DNA from: Triparma columacea
Taxonomy: Eukaryota > Sar > Bolidophyceae > Parmales > Triparmaceae
NCBI GenBank assembly: GCA_030267965.1
Contig: BRYA01000597.1
Location: 1 to 64,000, forward strand
DNA length: 64,000 bases
Reading direction: 5' to 3'
Shown: piece after piece, positions 32,744-44,200 of the stretch
Layout of the letters: every line of letters starts with the position of its first letter
Position numbering within the stretch: position 1 is the stretch's first letter
Made by a program: the position numbers and the translations under genes
Notes under the pieces: generated by a model
What the model was told of the DNA's origin: nothing
The model's database searches: none
What the model saw: only the letters and a program-made list of their open reading frames with translations

Positions 32744-34420
32744 ATGCCAGAGGCCCCGTCGTCGGATTCCCCCTACCTGACCTCTCCCACTTCTTCTCTC
32801 CCTTTATCCGAGTCGTTCGCGTTTGACCCCTTGGCCTCTGCTCCACAGTACCCTACTGTCCCCCTTGGTTCTGAATACCCTTTCGCCTCCAAGACCGCTA
32901 AGGGCAAGGAGTGGACATGGAAGGACGAACACAGGAAGATCGTTATATCAGAGAGCCCTTACAATGACCTGGCGGGACCGCTGAGGCCGAGCAATATTCC
33001 AACTGCGATGGAGAGGGCAGAGAGGAAAATGTTAAAGATTAAGAAGAGGTTGGGGATTCCGGATGTGGGGTTAGTCGAGGGTCTAGACCCTTGCGCTAAA
33101 CGTAAGAAGGACGGAACGTGGTATAAGAGGGACGAAATCGAGGAGCAGGAGAAAATCTTGAAGAAGAAGAAGATGGCCGCCTCTCCGAAGAAAAGGAAGC
33201 AGGCCCTGGAAGGCGGGAGCGTTACCAGCGAAAGCTTGAGCATGGCCGCCAGCCTCGCATCCAGTCACAACACTAGCTCCATCCGTCGTTCTGACGGCAG
33301 GCGACGCGGCTTCTCCGTTGGCACGACGTTGAAGAAGAAGGTGAACCCTGCGCTTAAATTGGGACTCGTAGCAAAAGATGCAGAGACGCTAGGGGAGACG
33401 GGGGAAGTACCAATATCGCAGTGGAGAAACGAACTGAGTAAGATTCAGCTCGCGCTAGGACCAGTGGGGGGAGAGGGTGCTGTAGATGGGGGGGAGTACA
33501 ACTTGACAGAGCTGAGGAGGTGAGTGAAAGACGCTAATTTGAAAAGAGAAGGTGGCAATGCAATACACGCATGTACGTCTAACCTCCGAGTTCCTGTGCC
33601 TCCACTTCTTCATCGCAGAGACGAGGAAGGAAATGTAGGTCGTAAGAAGGAAATCGTAGAGACTGAGGGTTACGAGCTTCCTCGCTACAACCAGGAAAGC
33701 GAATGGAAGGACACCCCAGACAGATCTGCAGACGAGGCATTTGTTAAGGAGGCCCGGGAATACAACCTTGGAGGAGCGAAAGGTTTGGCCACTGAGACAA
33801 AGTTGGAGGCAGGGGAAGTCGAAGGAGACGAGATCGAGGGACTTACGGTTGGGTTCAATAAGGCCGTCGGGAAGGGGGGGATGGAATGGAATATCAACAA
33901 GGCCTTGAGCGTTATGCAGAAAAAGATGCATGTGAATGAGGAAAAAAAAGAGGAGGTTGGAGAGGCCGGGGGAGGGGAGAGTTCAGTAGTGAACAACAAC
34001 AACGCGAACGACAAGAACGAAAGCAACGGAGGATACGAAAAGATTGAGTACAAACCCCTCACAATGGAGGAACTCGAGGAGGCTGGAATGAAGGGCCCGC
34101 CAGTAGTCAAGGTGAAGGATGTAACGGCAAAGGAGGGCCACAAGTCAGCTGGGAAGAAGAAGAAGAAGGCTCCCACGCGGACGGCTGTCCAGAACTCCAA
34201 GGGCTTGAAGCTGATGCAGTTCCTCGAAAAGGTCAACAGCAAGGGCGAGGATGGAACCAGTACGGGTATGCTAAACATGTCTGGAGCCATGGAGATCACG
34301 AGGAATGCTATGGACGAATGGACTAAAGCACCACCGGGGATTGTTAGGAGTGAAGAAATGCAGAAGCTTATGAAGGAGAAGGTGCGTCCGTATCCGTATT
34401 TATCGTAATTTATGAGAAAG

Positions 34421-34462
<42 letters not shown>

Positions 34463-37400
34463 AAATATAGATCACCATGAAATCTTAACCCTCCCTTCCC
34501 CACCCACGAGCAGCTTGAGTCAAACCTTGGTAACGGAATGTGGGGCGACGAAATCGCTTCGACTCTCGCCCGCGACCTCGACGCCAAGGTAATATACGAG
34601 GCTCGCGCCGGCCTTGAGGGCCGCTTCGAGACGCGAATAGGGTTCAAAGACGTTAAAATCCCTGATACTCCTAAGGACGTCGAGGAAGAGAATGAGAAGG
34701 AGAGGGTGATGACGAGCAACAGCACGAGCCTGGGGAGGGTCAAGAGCAGACCGGGGACTATGGAGAACAGGGGGGGGGGGAGTAAGGGGGGAAAGCGGCC
34801 AAATACTATGTACGGGAGGAGGGCGGAGAGAGAAAAGGAGGAGGAGGATTTGGACAGCGAGGAGGAGGGGGAGAGAAAGCAGATGGAGATGAGGCCGAGC
34901 AGCCAGCCGCTCCCCAACACTCGGATTAAGAAGAGGGAGGAGAGCATAGGTCTGACCGACACCTTGTCGGTCAACAGGGACGTACCCGACGCTGTCTGGC
35001 TTCGTAATCAGGCCATGGATAAGCTTGCTCTCGGGCTCGACGACGAAGCTCAGCGTCTGTTCGGCGAGGCCGCTAAGCTCCTGGTCGAGGAGGAGCCGCA
35101 CAAGAGGACCAATGGTTTTGCTTATGGCAGGCACGTGCACGAAGCAGCGGATATCATACAGGCCATGTGCAAGAGGAGGTGAGATAGTGACGAGCAGAGG
35201 AGTGAACCAAGCTATATTGTCCGTTACGGCATATTACCTGCTATCGTTTGCGCGGCTCACTCAAATTCACCCCGCTCGTCGCCATTACTCGCCGCAGGTT
35301 TGACAGGGCCGTCAAAGGGCAGATTGGGGCAGCTCGGCTTTTCAGGGGCTACAGGGCTCGAAAGAAGAGGAACTTGAGAATCTACCGGAGGAACCAGTGC
35401 GCCAAATGCATCCAAGACGGATGGTGGAGATGGTTAGAGAACAAACTGGAGGCTCGAGTCCGACTGCAGTGCTTCTTTAGATTCCACATGGCGAGGTGGC
35501 ACGTTGAGGAGAGGAGGAGGTGAGGCCGAGCGAGGAGGAGCCCCCAGATTCGGGCATTCAGGTGCACATTTCAAAAACACTGACTCTACTCTTCCTCTCA
35601 CTTCCCTCGTCGCAGGAGGAGAGCCGCGGCAATAAAAATCCAGGGTCTTGCTCGTAAGATAATTGCCCTCAACATCTTCAAACAACACCTGTTGAAGTTC
35701 AAGAGCGCCATCAAGATTTCTCGTCGATGGAGGGGATACGCGACTCGATGGGGGCGCTATGTGGAGCTGAAAAGGCTCCTTGATATCTTTTTCCGCGCGC
35801 AGACTGCGATTTCTAGGGTCGTAAGGGGAAGGAGAGGGAGGAGGGTGGCGAGCGAGAGGAGGAAGCTCGTATTGCATAGGGAGGAGGTCAGATACAAGAG
35901 CGAGAAGAAGAGCGTAGATGCGGCCGTCAAGCTCGCGATGAGCAGGGCGCAATTCTACCTCGAGAGCGAGGAGGGTAAGAGGTTCGTTCAGCTCGAGAAG
36001 GGAAATATCAAAAAATTGAAAAATGGGAAGAAGGAGTTTATGGAGGAACTTGATAAGGAGGAGAGGGAGAAGCTTCTAGTCCTTGAGGTATTTGACACCT
36101 TCGACCTTGATAATAGTGGCTTCATTGACAGCAACGAGCTCAACGAGCTCCTCATCGAGGTCGGGGTTAAGTTGAGCGAGGACAAGTTGGACGAAGCTAT
36201 CAAGGTGATGGACGATGATGAGAGCGGGGAGATCGGGTTCGAAGAGTTCCACGCATGGTTCAAGGCGCACAGGGAAAGCAAGAAATCGTGGCTCCCTACC
36301 GTCTCGCTCTCGGCGATAGTCAACGCTGGGATGTCGAGGAGAGCAAAGACGAACGTCTGCCTCCACTTCACGCGCCTTGCGGCGAGGGAGGCAATAGGGT
36401 ACTTCCGAACGACGCAGCCGCCCAACTTCTACTGCAATTGCTGCCGCCAGCCGTTCGCGCTGTTCGGGGATTACAGGAGGCATTTCGAAAGGAAAGGCGG
36501 GGACAAGAAGAACCTTTACTGCAAGAACGTTGTCATTAAGAAGGAGGAAATAGAGGAGGAGGGATCGAATGAGCACCCCACGAGGGAATTGAAGAAGAGG
36601 TGAGGACGGGAAGGAAAACGAGTCGCGGAAAAAGGGAGGCTGGATTTTTTGCAGTCAAGATACTTGGCTGGGTCTTATGTCATTGTTAATTTGCACCTTC
36701 ACTAAACCCGTCGCTTACCCACTAATTTAGAAGCTTTGACAACACGATGCTCTTCCCCGACTTCATCGTCGGTAAAGTGCAGCATAGGCTGCAGAAACGG
36801 GCTACCCTCGAGAACTGTAGGCATGTCGATGAGACGATGGCGATCTCCGCCAAACGGTTCGAGACCAACATTAGGACTGTGGTTGGGCTGGGGTTGAAGC
36901 AGGGCCGGAGGGACTTCATGAGGCTCAAGGCCCACATCGTCAACATGAGGTCGGAGAGGAAGGAGAAGATGAAGGAGCTGGGAAAGACGGATGAGGAGAT
37001 CAAGAAGGTCGACATCAAGGAGGCGTTCGATTCATTCGACACTGACTCAGGGGGAAGCATCGACGCCGGAGAATTCAGGGAGCTCATGTGGGCAATGGGA
37101 ACGAAGCTTAGCGCCAACGAAATTAAAATTGCGCTCCACAGAATCGACAAGGACGGGAGCGGGGAGATTGAGTTCACCGAGTTCGAGGAGTGGTGGGATA
37201 AGCGAGAGGCAGACGACGAGAGGAGGAGGTCTGAGATGGGGAAGCTTTTCAAGAAGGTCAAGAGGAAAGCCACCGAAGACGGCCTGGCCGTCGCTGCAGC
37301 TGAGAGGACGGCTCAAAGGTTTTTGGTAAATCGGGCGACGATTCGGGCCCACATAGATGCCATTAGAACTTTTAGGTCTACGAGGCCTCCTCGGTACGGG

Positions 37401-40400
37401 TGGTGCAAGAAGGAGTGGCTGGAGGCCCACGGCTTGTCGCACTTGACTTTGGAGCATGACGAGGAGAAGAACCAGGAACTTAGGAGACAGCTAAGGGTTG
37501 TAGAGAGCAAGTGCGAGGTGCCCAAGGGCACCAAGCCCTACGGAATGTCCACGCTCTTCCATGGCAAGGACGATTCTGAGGAGAGCTCGGGGCTTCAGAG
37601 GGCGCAGAACTTGGCCGAAGAGGAGTGCAGGAGGTGGTTGAAGAGCGGGAGCGGGAGGAGGGCCCTCACTAAGCAGAGCTACGTCTTGAACTCGCTGCAC
37701 ATCGAAGGGAAAGCGAAGGCTGAGGAAGGCGAGGTGGGAAAGAAGAGGAGGAAACTGAGAAAGATTTTCAACATTTACGATAGCTTGAGCAACGGCGACG
37801 TGGATGTGGAGGACGCGTGGAGGGTGGTCAGGAGGAAGGGTTTGTGGCTGAACGCCTCGCAGAAGACCGATCTAGAGAAGTTCTTGGAGGAGAGAGACTT
37901 GAAGGACGGCGGGTTTGCAGTGGCGGATATGGAGAAGTGGTTCGAGGGGAGGGAGTTCGACAAGAGGCAGAAGCTTGTGGGGTCGGTTTTGAAACTTTCA
38001 GATAGATTTAATAGGGTTAGGTGAGGCTGGAGCGAGCAAGCAATTGAGTGGAGTGAGCTGCAACTGTGCAGAAAGGACTGCATTCTCATTCTTTGTGACT
38101 CACCCCCCCTCCCCCACCCCTTTCTTGCCTTCAGGTTCGGGGCTTGGAGGGAGTCCGCCCGTGCTTTTTTCATAAATCGCGCCCGTGCCGAGGCCCGCGC
38201 GAAGTACTGGTCCGAGAGGTGGATAGCCGGGGGTGTCAGCAGCAGCAGGCATGCTACGCCTGACAACCTGGTCCTAAAAAAGCGCGGGGCTATCGAGGCA
38301 AGCACGGAGGGAGGCGGAGACGCCGCTACAACCGCTGACGAAACTCTGCCAGAAGAGGGAGGTACCGACGAGGCCAACGAGACCAGTAAAGTACTGCGCG
38401 CCAAGGTCCGTAGGGAGATGTTTGAGTCCAGTTCTAAGATGATCGATCGCGAGATGCTCATCAAGGACAGCGAGATTGAGGCTTCCCGTAACCTGGCCAA
38501 GTTCTCTCGGAAGAGGGCGGGGAGGGAGGTCATCTCAGGGGAGGTGAACAAGATTAAGGCAGCCAGGGAGGCCTTGCAGTGCGTCTCGACAGGGCTGACT
38601 AAACAGGGGAAGCTCATCGAACTCTGCAGGTTCAAGTTCAGGATCTTCGACGTTGACCAGAGCGGGGGGATTGACGACGAGGAGCTCGGTGGGCTCTGCA
38701 ACATCCTGAGCATCCCTTTGAGCGAGGCCGAGAATCTGGCGCTCATCAACACTATGGACAAGGACTACAGCGGCGTTGTGGACTTTAAAGAGTTTGTAAC
38801 CTGGTACTTGAAGGAGGGCCAGAGGAGGAAATGGAGAACGCCCGGGGGCTGGAAGCTCATGGCTCTGGCTCTGTTGAGGGGGAAGAGTGGGTCGGTTCGG
38901 AAGGACGCCGTCCAGTGCCTGTTGAACAGGGTAACGTTCAGGGCTAGGGAGGCAGTCCTGGAGAGCTTGAGGGATGAGGAGATGAGGCTGAGGGCGGCGA
39001 CGGGAGGGGGAGGGGGCGAGGAGCTCGATAGCTTGGTCAACGAAAACTTAAATAGCAGGCCGGGGACGAGGGAGGGGGGAGTTGGGGGTGGGGGGGGAGG
39101 TGGATTTGCGAGTGTTGACTTTGGGAATGCTATTGTTATCGAAGACTTCAAGGAGATGAAAGAGGAGGAGGAGGAGGAGGAGGAGGAGGAGGAGGAGGAG
39201 GACAGCGAATATGCAAGCGATTTGGACGGCGAGGAGTTGTTGGTCGAAGATGGCGACTCGTCGGAGGAAGAGGACGAGGAGGTGGAAGTTTCCGAGCTGC
39301 AACCTCTCACTGGCGGCGAAGGAGAGGACGAAACGACAGGCGACGAGTCCTTCGTATCCTACGGGTATGCCAAAAATGTCGTCATCGAGACGGAGGCGTC
39401 CGCCCGAGTTAACACCTTGATGTGGCTAGCCGAGAGCAACGCCATGGCTTCGGCTAGGGAGTTCCTCAAGACTGAGCCGGGGAGGGCCATGCTGGACGAG
39501 GAGATGGACAAGCTGAGGGACGCCAGGATGTCGATGAAGGTAGGGGAGGCCCGGCCGAAGGACTCGGTAACGAAGTTCAGGATGGCAGCTCGTAAGCTTT
39601 TTGCTCTGCATGAGATGGGAACCGAGCAAGACTTGGAGCTTATCCACTCCCCCAACAACGACTACATCGAGGTCGACGCCGGGGAGGTGAAGTATTTCCT
39701 CCTTAGGTGCGGGGTCAGGGGCGTGTGGGGGGGAACGTTGGCGTTCCCGGCTCTGAAGGAAAGAGAGGGCATGAGCAAGGTCAACGTGGTTACGTTCGAG
39801 GACGTCTGGGAGTGGCTCATGGGTCAGGCGGAGGAGTTCAAGGCGAGGAGGGTTAAGGGTGGGGGGGAGGATGAGCAGGACGCGGCCTTGGAGGCGAACG
39901 GCTTCAAGCTCGAGGAAACCAACGTTGACCCCCTGCCTCATAAGTGCAGGACCCACTCCCTCAGGTCTGACGCCGTTGAGTGCATCCTCTCCCGGGCCCG
40001 TTCCTGCGCGCGAAGGAACGTGCTCCGGATGAACTTCATGATGACCATGGACGACGCTTGGGGAGGGAAGGGGAAGATGGAGAGCGATAAGGGTTGCATG
40101 GAAAGGGACGCGAGGATCGTGGAGGGTGAGGTGGAGAAGGAGGCCAGGCTTTGTAAGAGGATGACAATGGCAGGGAAGGAGGGGAAGAGGGCGATAAAGG
40201 AGATGGGGAAGGAGGGGGAGAGGAGGAGGGGGGAATGGAGGGAGAGAGTTAAGGGAGAAATAGAGGAGGGAAGCAAGGGGAAAATTTACGAGATTTTGGC
40301 GAGCGGAGAGTTTGGGTTCATCGGAGAGGAGATTCAGGGCGAGGTCGGCGAGGTTCAGGGCGAGGTCAGCTCTGACAACGACGGGAAGGACATTGTGATG

Positions 40401-40871
40401 CAGAGGGCGGAAGTCAGGCTGGTTCTCAAGATGCTTGGAGCGAAATTGGAGGGTCCGAGCAGGCGGGGCGTTAGGGAGATATTCGAAAGGGTCATGCAGA
40501 CGAGGGAGATGGGTCACGTTATGGCGGGGAGGGAACCCACTGTAGTGGGGATGAAGGAGTTCAGGGAGGCCTGGAGGGAGGCCTGGGAGGGGAAGGGGAG
40601 GATGGGATGGAGAATAGGGATTAAGATCACGAGGCTGAAGGCGTTCCTGGGGCTGGCTGGCGGGAAGGGTAGCAAGTGGGGGGAGCTCTACTTGAGCAGG
40701 AGGAGGAGCGAGTGCAGGGGGATGATAGCGGAAAGGGTCAGGAGGGACAGGGAGAAGGAGGAGGAGGCCAGGATGCTCTGGGGGGACGAGGAAGAAGCGG
40801 AGGGGGGGGAGGGAGCGGGGGGGGGCTGCTGGGTGGATGTGGAGAAGCTGCTGCAGAAGGTGGTTCTTTGA
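32744..40871 (+). CDS. Giant IQ-motif and six-EF-hand calcium-binding protein
   Basis: Seven exons (32744-33519, 33619-34381, 34514-35178, 35298-35519, 35616-36599, 36731-38020, 38135-40871) keep frame for 2478 residues. Most junctions share the layout AG/GTGAG...CAG/G after an Arg codon. The N-terminal third is charged and low in motifs. IQ-like calmodulin-binding segments cluster near 740-880 (AARLFRGYRARK, AIKIQGLARKIIA, AIKISRRWRGYATRW). Three EF-hand pairs follow: DLDNSGFIDSNEL and DDDESGEIGFEEF near 971/1007, DTDSGGSIDAGEF and DKDGSGEIEFTEF near 1240/1276, and DVDQSGGIDDEEL and DKDYSGVVDFKEF near 1739/1775. All six loops keep Asp at position 1 and Glu at position 12. A Glu-run follows near 1915. 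A scaffold or axoneme-type calcium sensor is plausible; no orthologue is recognised. Confidence 0.87.
34421..34460. repeat. (GA)n microsatellite in intron 2 of the EF-hand/IQ gene
   Basis: A run of about 20 GA dinucleotides between the donor at 34382 and the acceptor at 34513. Simple-sequence length polymorphism is likely. Confidence 0.9.
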
Positions 40872-41238
40872 ATTGAAAGAAGGGGCGGTGAGCGAAGCGA
40901 ACCGCTGAACGAGCCCAGCAGAATTGACAAAACAGAAGGCAAAATGTTTGTTGTTGTTACATACGAAAGGAACGCTTTCACTATGAGTTTGTCGTCGCTA
41001 TCAGCGAAGGCGGTGAGCGAAGCGAACCGCTGTAGTGGTTTGGGGTGGGGGCGAATGTTGGGTCCAATGTTGGGTCCTTTGTCCTTTGCTTGGCCTTTTT
41101 TTTGCTGAAATCTGGACAGTTACAAGGCAGAAATCTTTCAGCACATCGATCGTGAACAAAGGTCCAGAACCCCCCCCCGTAACTTCCCCCGACTGTATGT
41201 CTGCAGACTCCTAAACCCACACAAACCCCTATCTCCTC
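40872..41238. repeat. Dispersed repeat, copy A (upstream of the G8 gene)
   Basis: The segment at about 40886-41085 contains ggcggtgagcgaagcgaaccgctg twice (near 40886 and 41009) and the block caaaatgtttgttgttgtta...gagtttgtcgtcgctatcagc. It also contains ggtttggggtgggggcgaatgttgggtccaatgttggg. The same blocks occur in a different order at 45424-45600. The GCGGT/ACCGC arms around gagcgaagcga can form a hairpin. No coding capacity. The right part is the promoter and leader of the G8 gene. Confidence 0.8.
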
Positions 41239-44200
41239 ATGCATTCCTCCACATCCGCTTTAGGAACCCTCCTGAACCTCCTCTTCATCTTCCTCCTCCT
41301 CCCTCCATTCCCAACCGTGTCGGCCGCTTGTTGCCAACGACACCAGGAAGCTGAGTTTCTCGAAGCCTACTCAACAATAATTGGCGATAGCTACGCTGAG
41401 GCAACCCAAAGTGAACCAGCCTCGACACTATCCTCGTGCGCAGCCCAGGGCTCTCTCTCTGAATCGTCTCAAACGACTCACACACTCAACGCGGACGCGT
41501 CCAGTTCTTCGTTGACATCAGTATGTGGACCCTCTTGTATTTTGACTGTCCCTGTGGGCGTGACGCTGAACATAAACTCGGATTTTAATATAGCTGCATT
41601 GGAAGTGGCTGGAGGTGTAGTATGGGCCCAGCCAGCGAACACCCAACAGTTTCTTTGTGCGGGCTACATCGCCGTCACGGGCTCTTTCACCATGCACCTC
41701 CAGGATGCCTCCAAGACGGCTTACATTTACATCAAGAACAACGGCCTGAAGCACTTCATCCTCGGCTCGAGAGCCTTTGGCGCATACCAATATGACGCCG
41801 ACCAGCCTGCCGCCCTCCTCGATGTCAACGGGCGGGAGATGAGAAGGACGTGGTCTCTTTTATCAACACCTCTGGCAACCGGATCGTCAACCATGGTCTT
41901 GATGCATGACCCGACGGAGATGGGTTGGAGCACTGGAGATCGCATATTAATCTCTCCAACCCAGCGATCCGGAAGTCAGGGCGAAGCCGAAGCCTTCTCG
42001 ATCATTAACATTTCTGGAAACATATTAACTCTGTCCAGTCCCGCTCAGCAGAACTTCGATGCGACTTTCAAAGCTCGCAACGGACTAGTTGCGACAAAGT
42101 CTGCGGAGGTTATCAACCTGTCCAGAAACCTCGTTATTACTGGCGACGAATTTGAGAACGTGGCTTGTGACGACTCTCTCACAGATGACTTCGGGGAAGG
42201 TATAACCGGGGAAGGCTGCCTGTGCACGAGCATCAGGTCTACCTGTACCGTGGGACTGCATACCATAGCGAGCAATAACGCGGTTCTCAAGTTGCAGAAC
42301 GCCCGGCTCGAGCGATGCGGGCAGCGAGGTATTGCCGGGAAGTACTGCGCCCACTTACACCGCCTCTCTAATTCACCAGATTCGATAATCCGAAACAACG
42401 CCTTCGAGCACAGTATGCAAAGGGGCGTCGTCATACACGGAACCCACCGCTCAACGATATCGCACAATGTCTTTAGCGACGTCAGAGGCGCTGCCATGTA
42501 TATTGAGGACGGCAACGAGATGCTCAACAACCTAGACTACAACGTCGCAATATGTCCGTGGAGACTTGGCGATAGTGAGAAGTGGGGCTGCACGATCCCG
42601 GGCACGTCAAATAACGAGGCCGACACATCTCTGAACCAGGCTGGCGTTTGGGCTCTTTCGCCGACTAATAACATGTTGGGAAATCGCTTCTCGAACTCCT
42701 TTAACGGAATGCTTTACGAGACGAATGCGTTTGGCGGGAATGGACGCCAGTTCTCGGAGAACAAGGCGTGTACGGTGTTTCAGCCCATGGGTCGCATCGA
42801 AGGCAACACCTTCCATTCTCACGGTCGCTTCGGCACGTACCTTCTCTCGAGCACTTGGCCCAAGCAGCACGACATTGCAGCGCTTCTCGCAAATGACGGC
42901 CAGAAAATCTCAGACCCGAACTCCTGCACCGGATGGACAGACGATGGCACTGATCGTGGATGGCCTTCGACCCTGAAGAACAATGTCGACTATCACAACA
43001 CGTTTGTCGGTCAGTACGATGCTGGGGATGTCATGTACGAGAATCACTTCTCCGAATCCAACAACTGCTTGATTTACTGGAAGACTTCGAAGGACTTTGC
43101 GGATGGCTGCAGTTCCCACCTAAAGGGAGGTTATTACAGCAACGGCGCAATGAACTTGCCGGATCAAGGGGCGTTCATCATAGAGGATACGACCTTCGAA
43201 ACCAACGTCGTCTTCGAGGCGAACCACCACTGTAACATTGGCGTTACAGGAATGTTGTGCGCTCCGACATACGTCTTCGATCGAGTAACATTCGTCAAGC
43301 CTGATTTCAGGTTCTACTGGGCAGACGACCTCACCAGCGACAACATGGCCGAGGCGGCCGTCTTTGTCATGGCTCCGGATTGGTCAGCTAGCGATGGCGA
43401 CGACTCAACCCCTTTCCCTTCTCCGCACATTTCCCTCGCCTCTTCAAAATACAGTAGCTTTTTACTTAGTTACGACTCGCTGAGCACCTGCGTAACTTCT
43501 ACATCACTCGGTGTCGGAAACCGTTTCACCCAGGGAATCCTGTGCTCGAAGCCACTCCGGGTGATGAAGATATGGACATTCGATCAAGACGAGGCCACTG
43601 CCCCTCCCCTCGAGGTGGAGATATGGAGAGACGCAGAACTTATCTTAACGGCGTCGACCAAGCTGTACGCAATTGGAAGCCCGACGGGCAGAAAGCAGGG
43701 TTACCGCTTCCCGGTGGTGCTCGATGACCACGCTAGCGAGTACAGAATAAAGTTAGAGGGCGGGTTGGATATTCCGGACGACTGGGTGATTGAGTTCAGC
43801 GATCCCGTGTTCGGAAACCGTTGGAGCGAAGAGACTCTAAAATTTCAGGCTCAGGGGAGATCGTGCTCTGGGGGTACCATTAGCTCGCAGCACGACAGGA
43901 AGTGGGTTTTCTCGAGCTCCTCAGAATTTATGGGCGACAACGCCAGGGGAAGGGGGGCTTGCAGTGCTCACTCGGATTCGAGTCCCGTAGACTGTGCCAA
44001 CGTCGACGCTATTGAACTTCTCTCATGCGAGGCAGAATGCAACGGGGGGACAGGGTGCAGTGGAAATTCTTTCTGCGAGTGTGGAAGCGGAGGAAACTGC
44101 AAGTGCGAAGCTGGCTTCTCGGGGGAAAGTTGCGAAATCGATATTTGCCAAGAAGTGAATTGCGGGCCGCACGGCCATTGCAGTGCGAGGTATCTCGGAG

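Noticed and set aside
34421..34460. GA repeat considered as a promoter-type GAGA element
   Set aside because: It lies inside an intron between verified splice sites and looks like a plain microsatellite.
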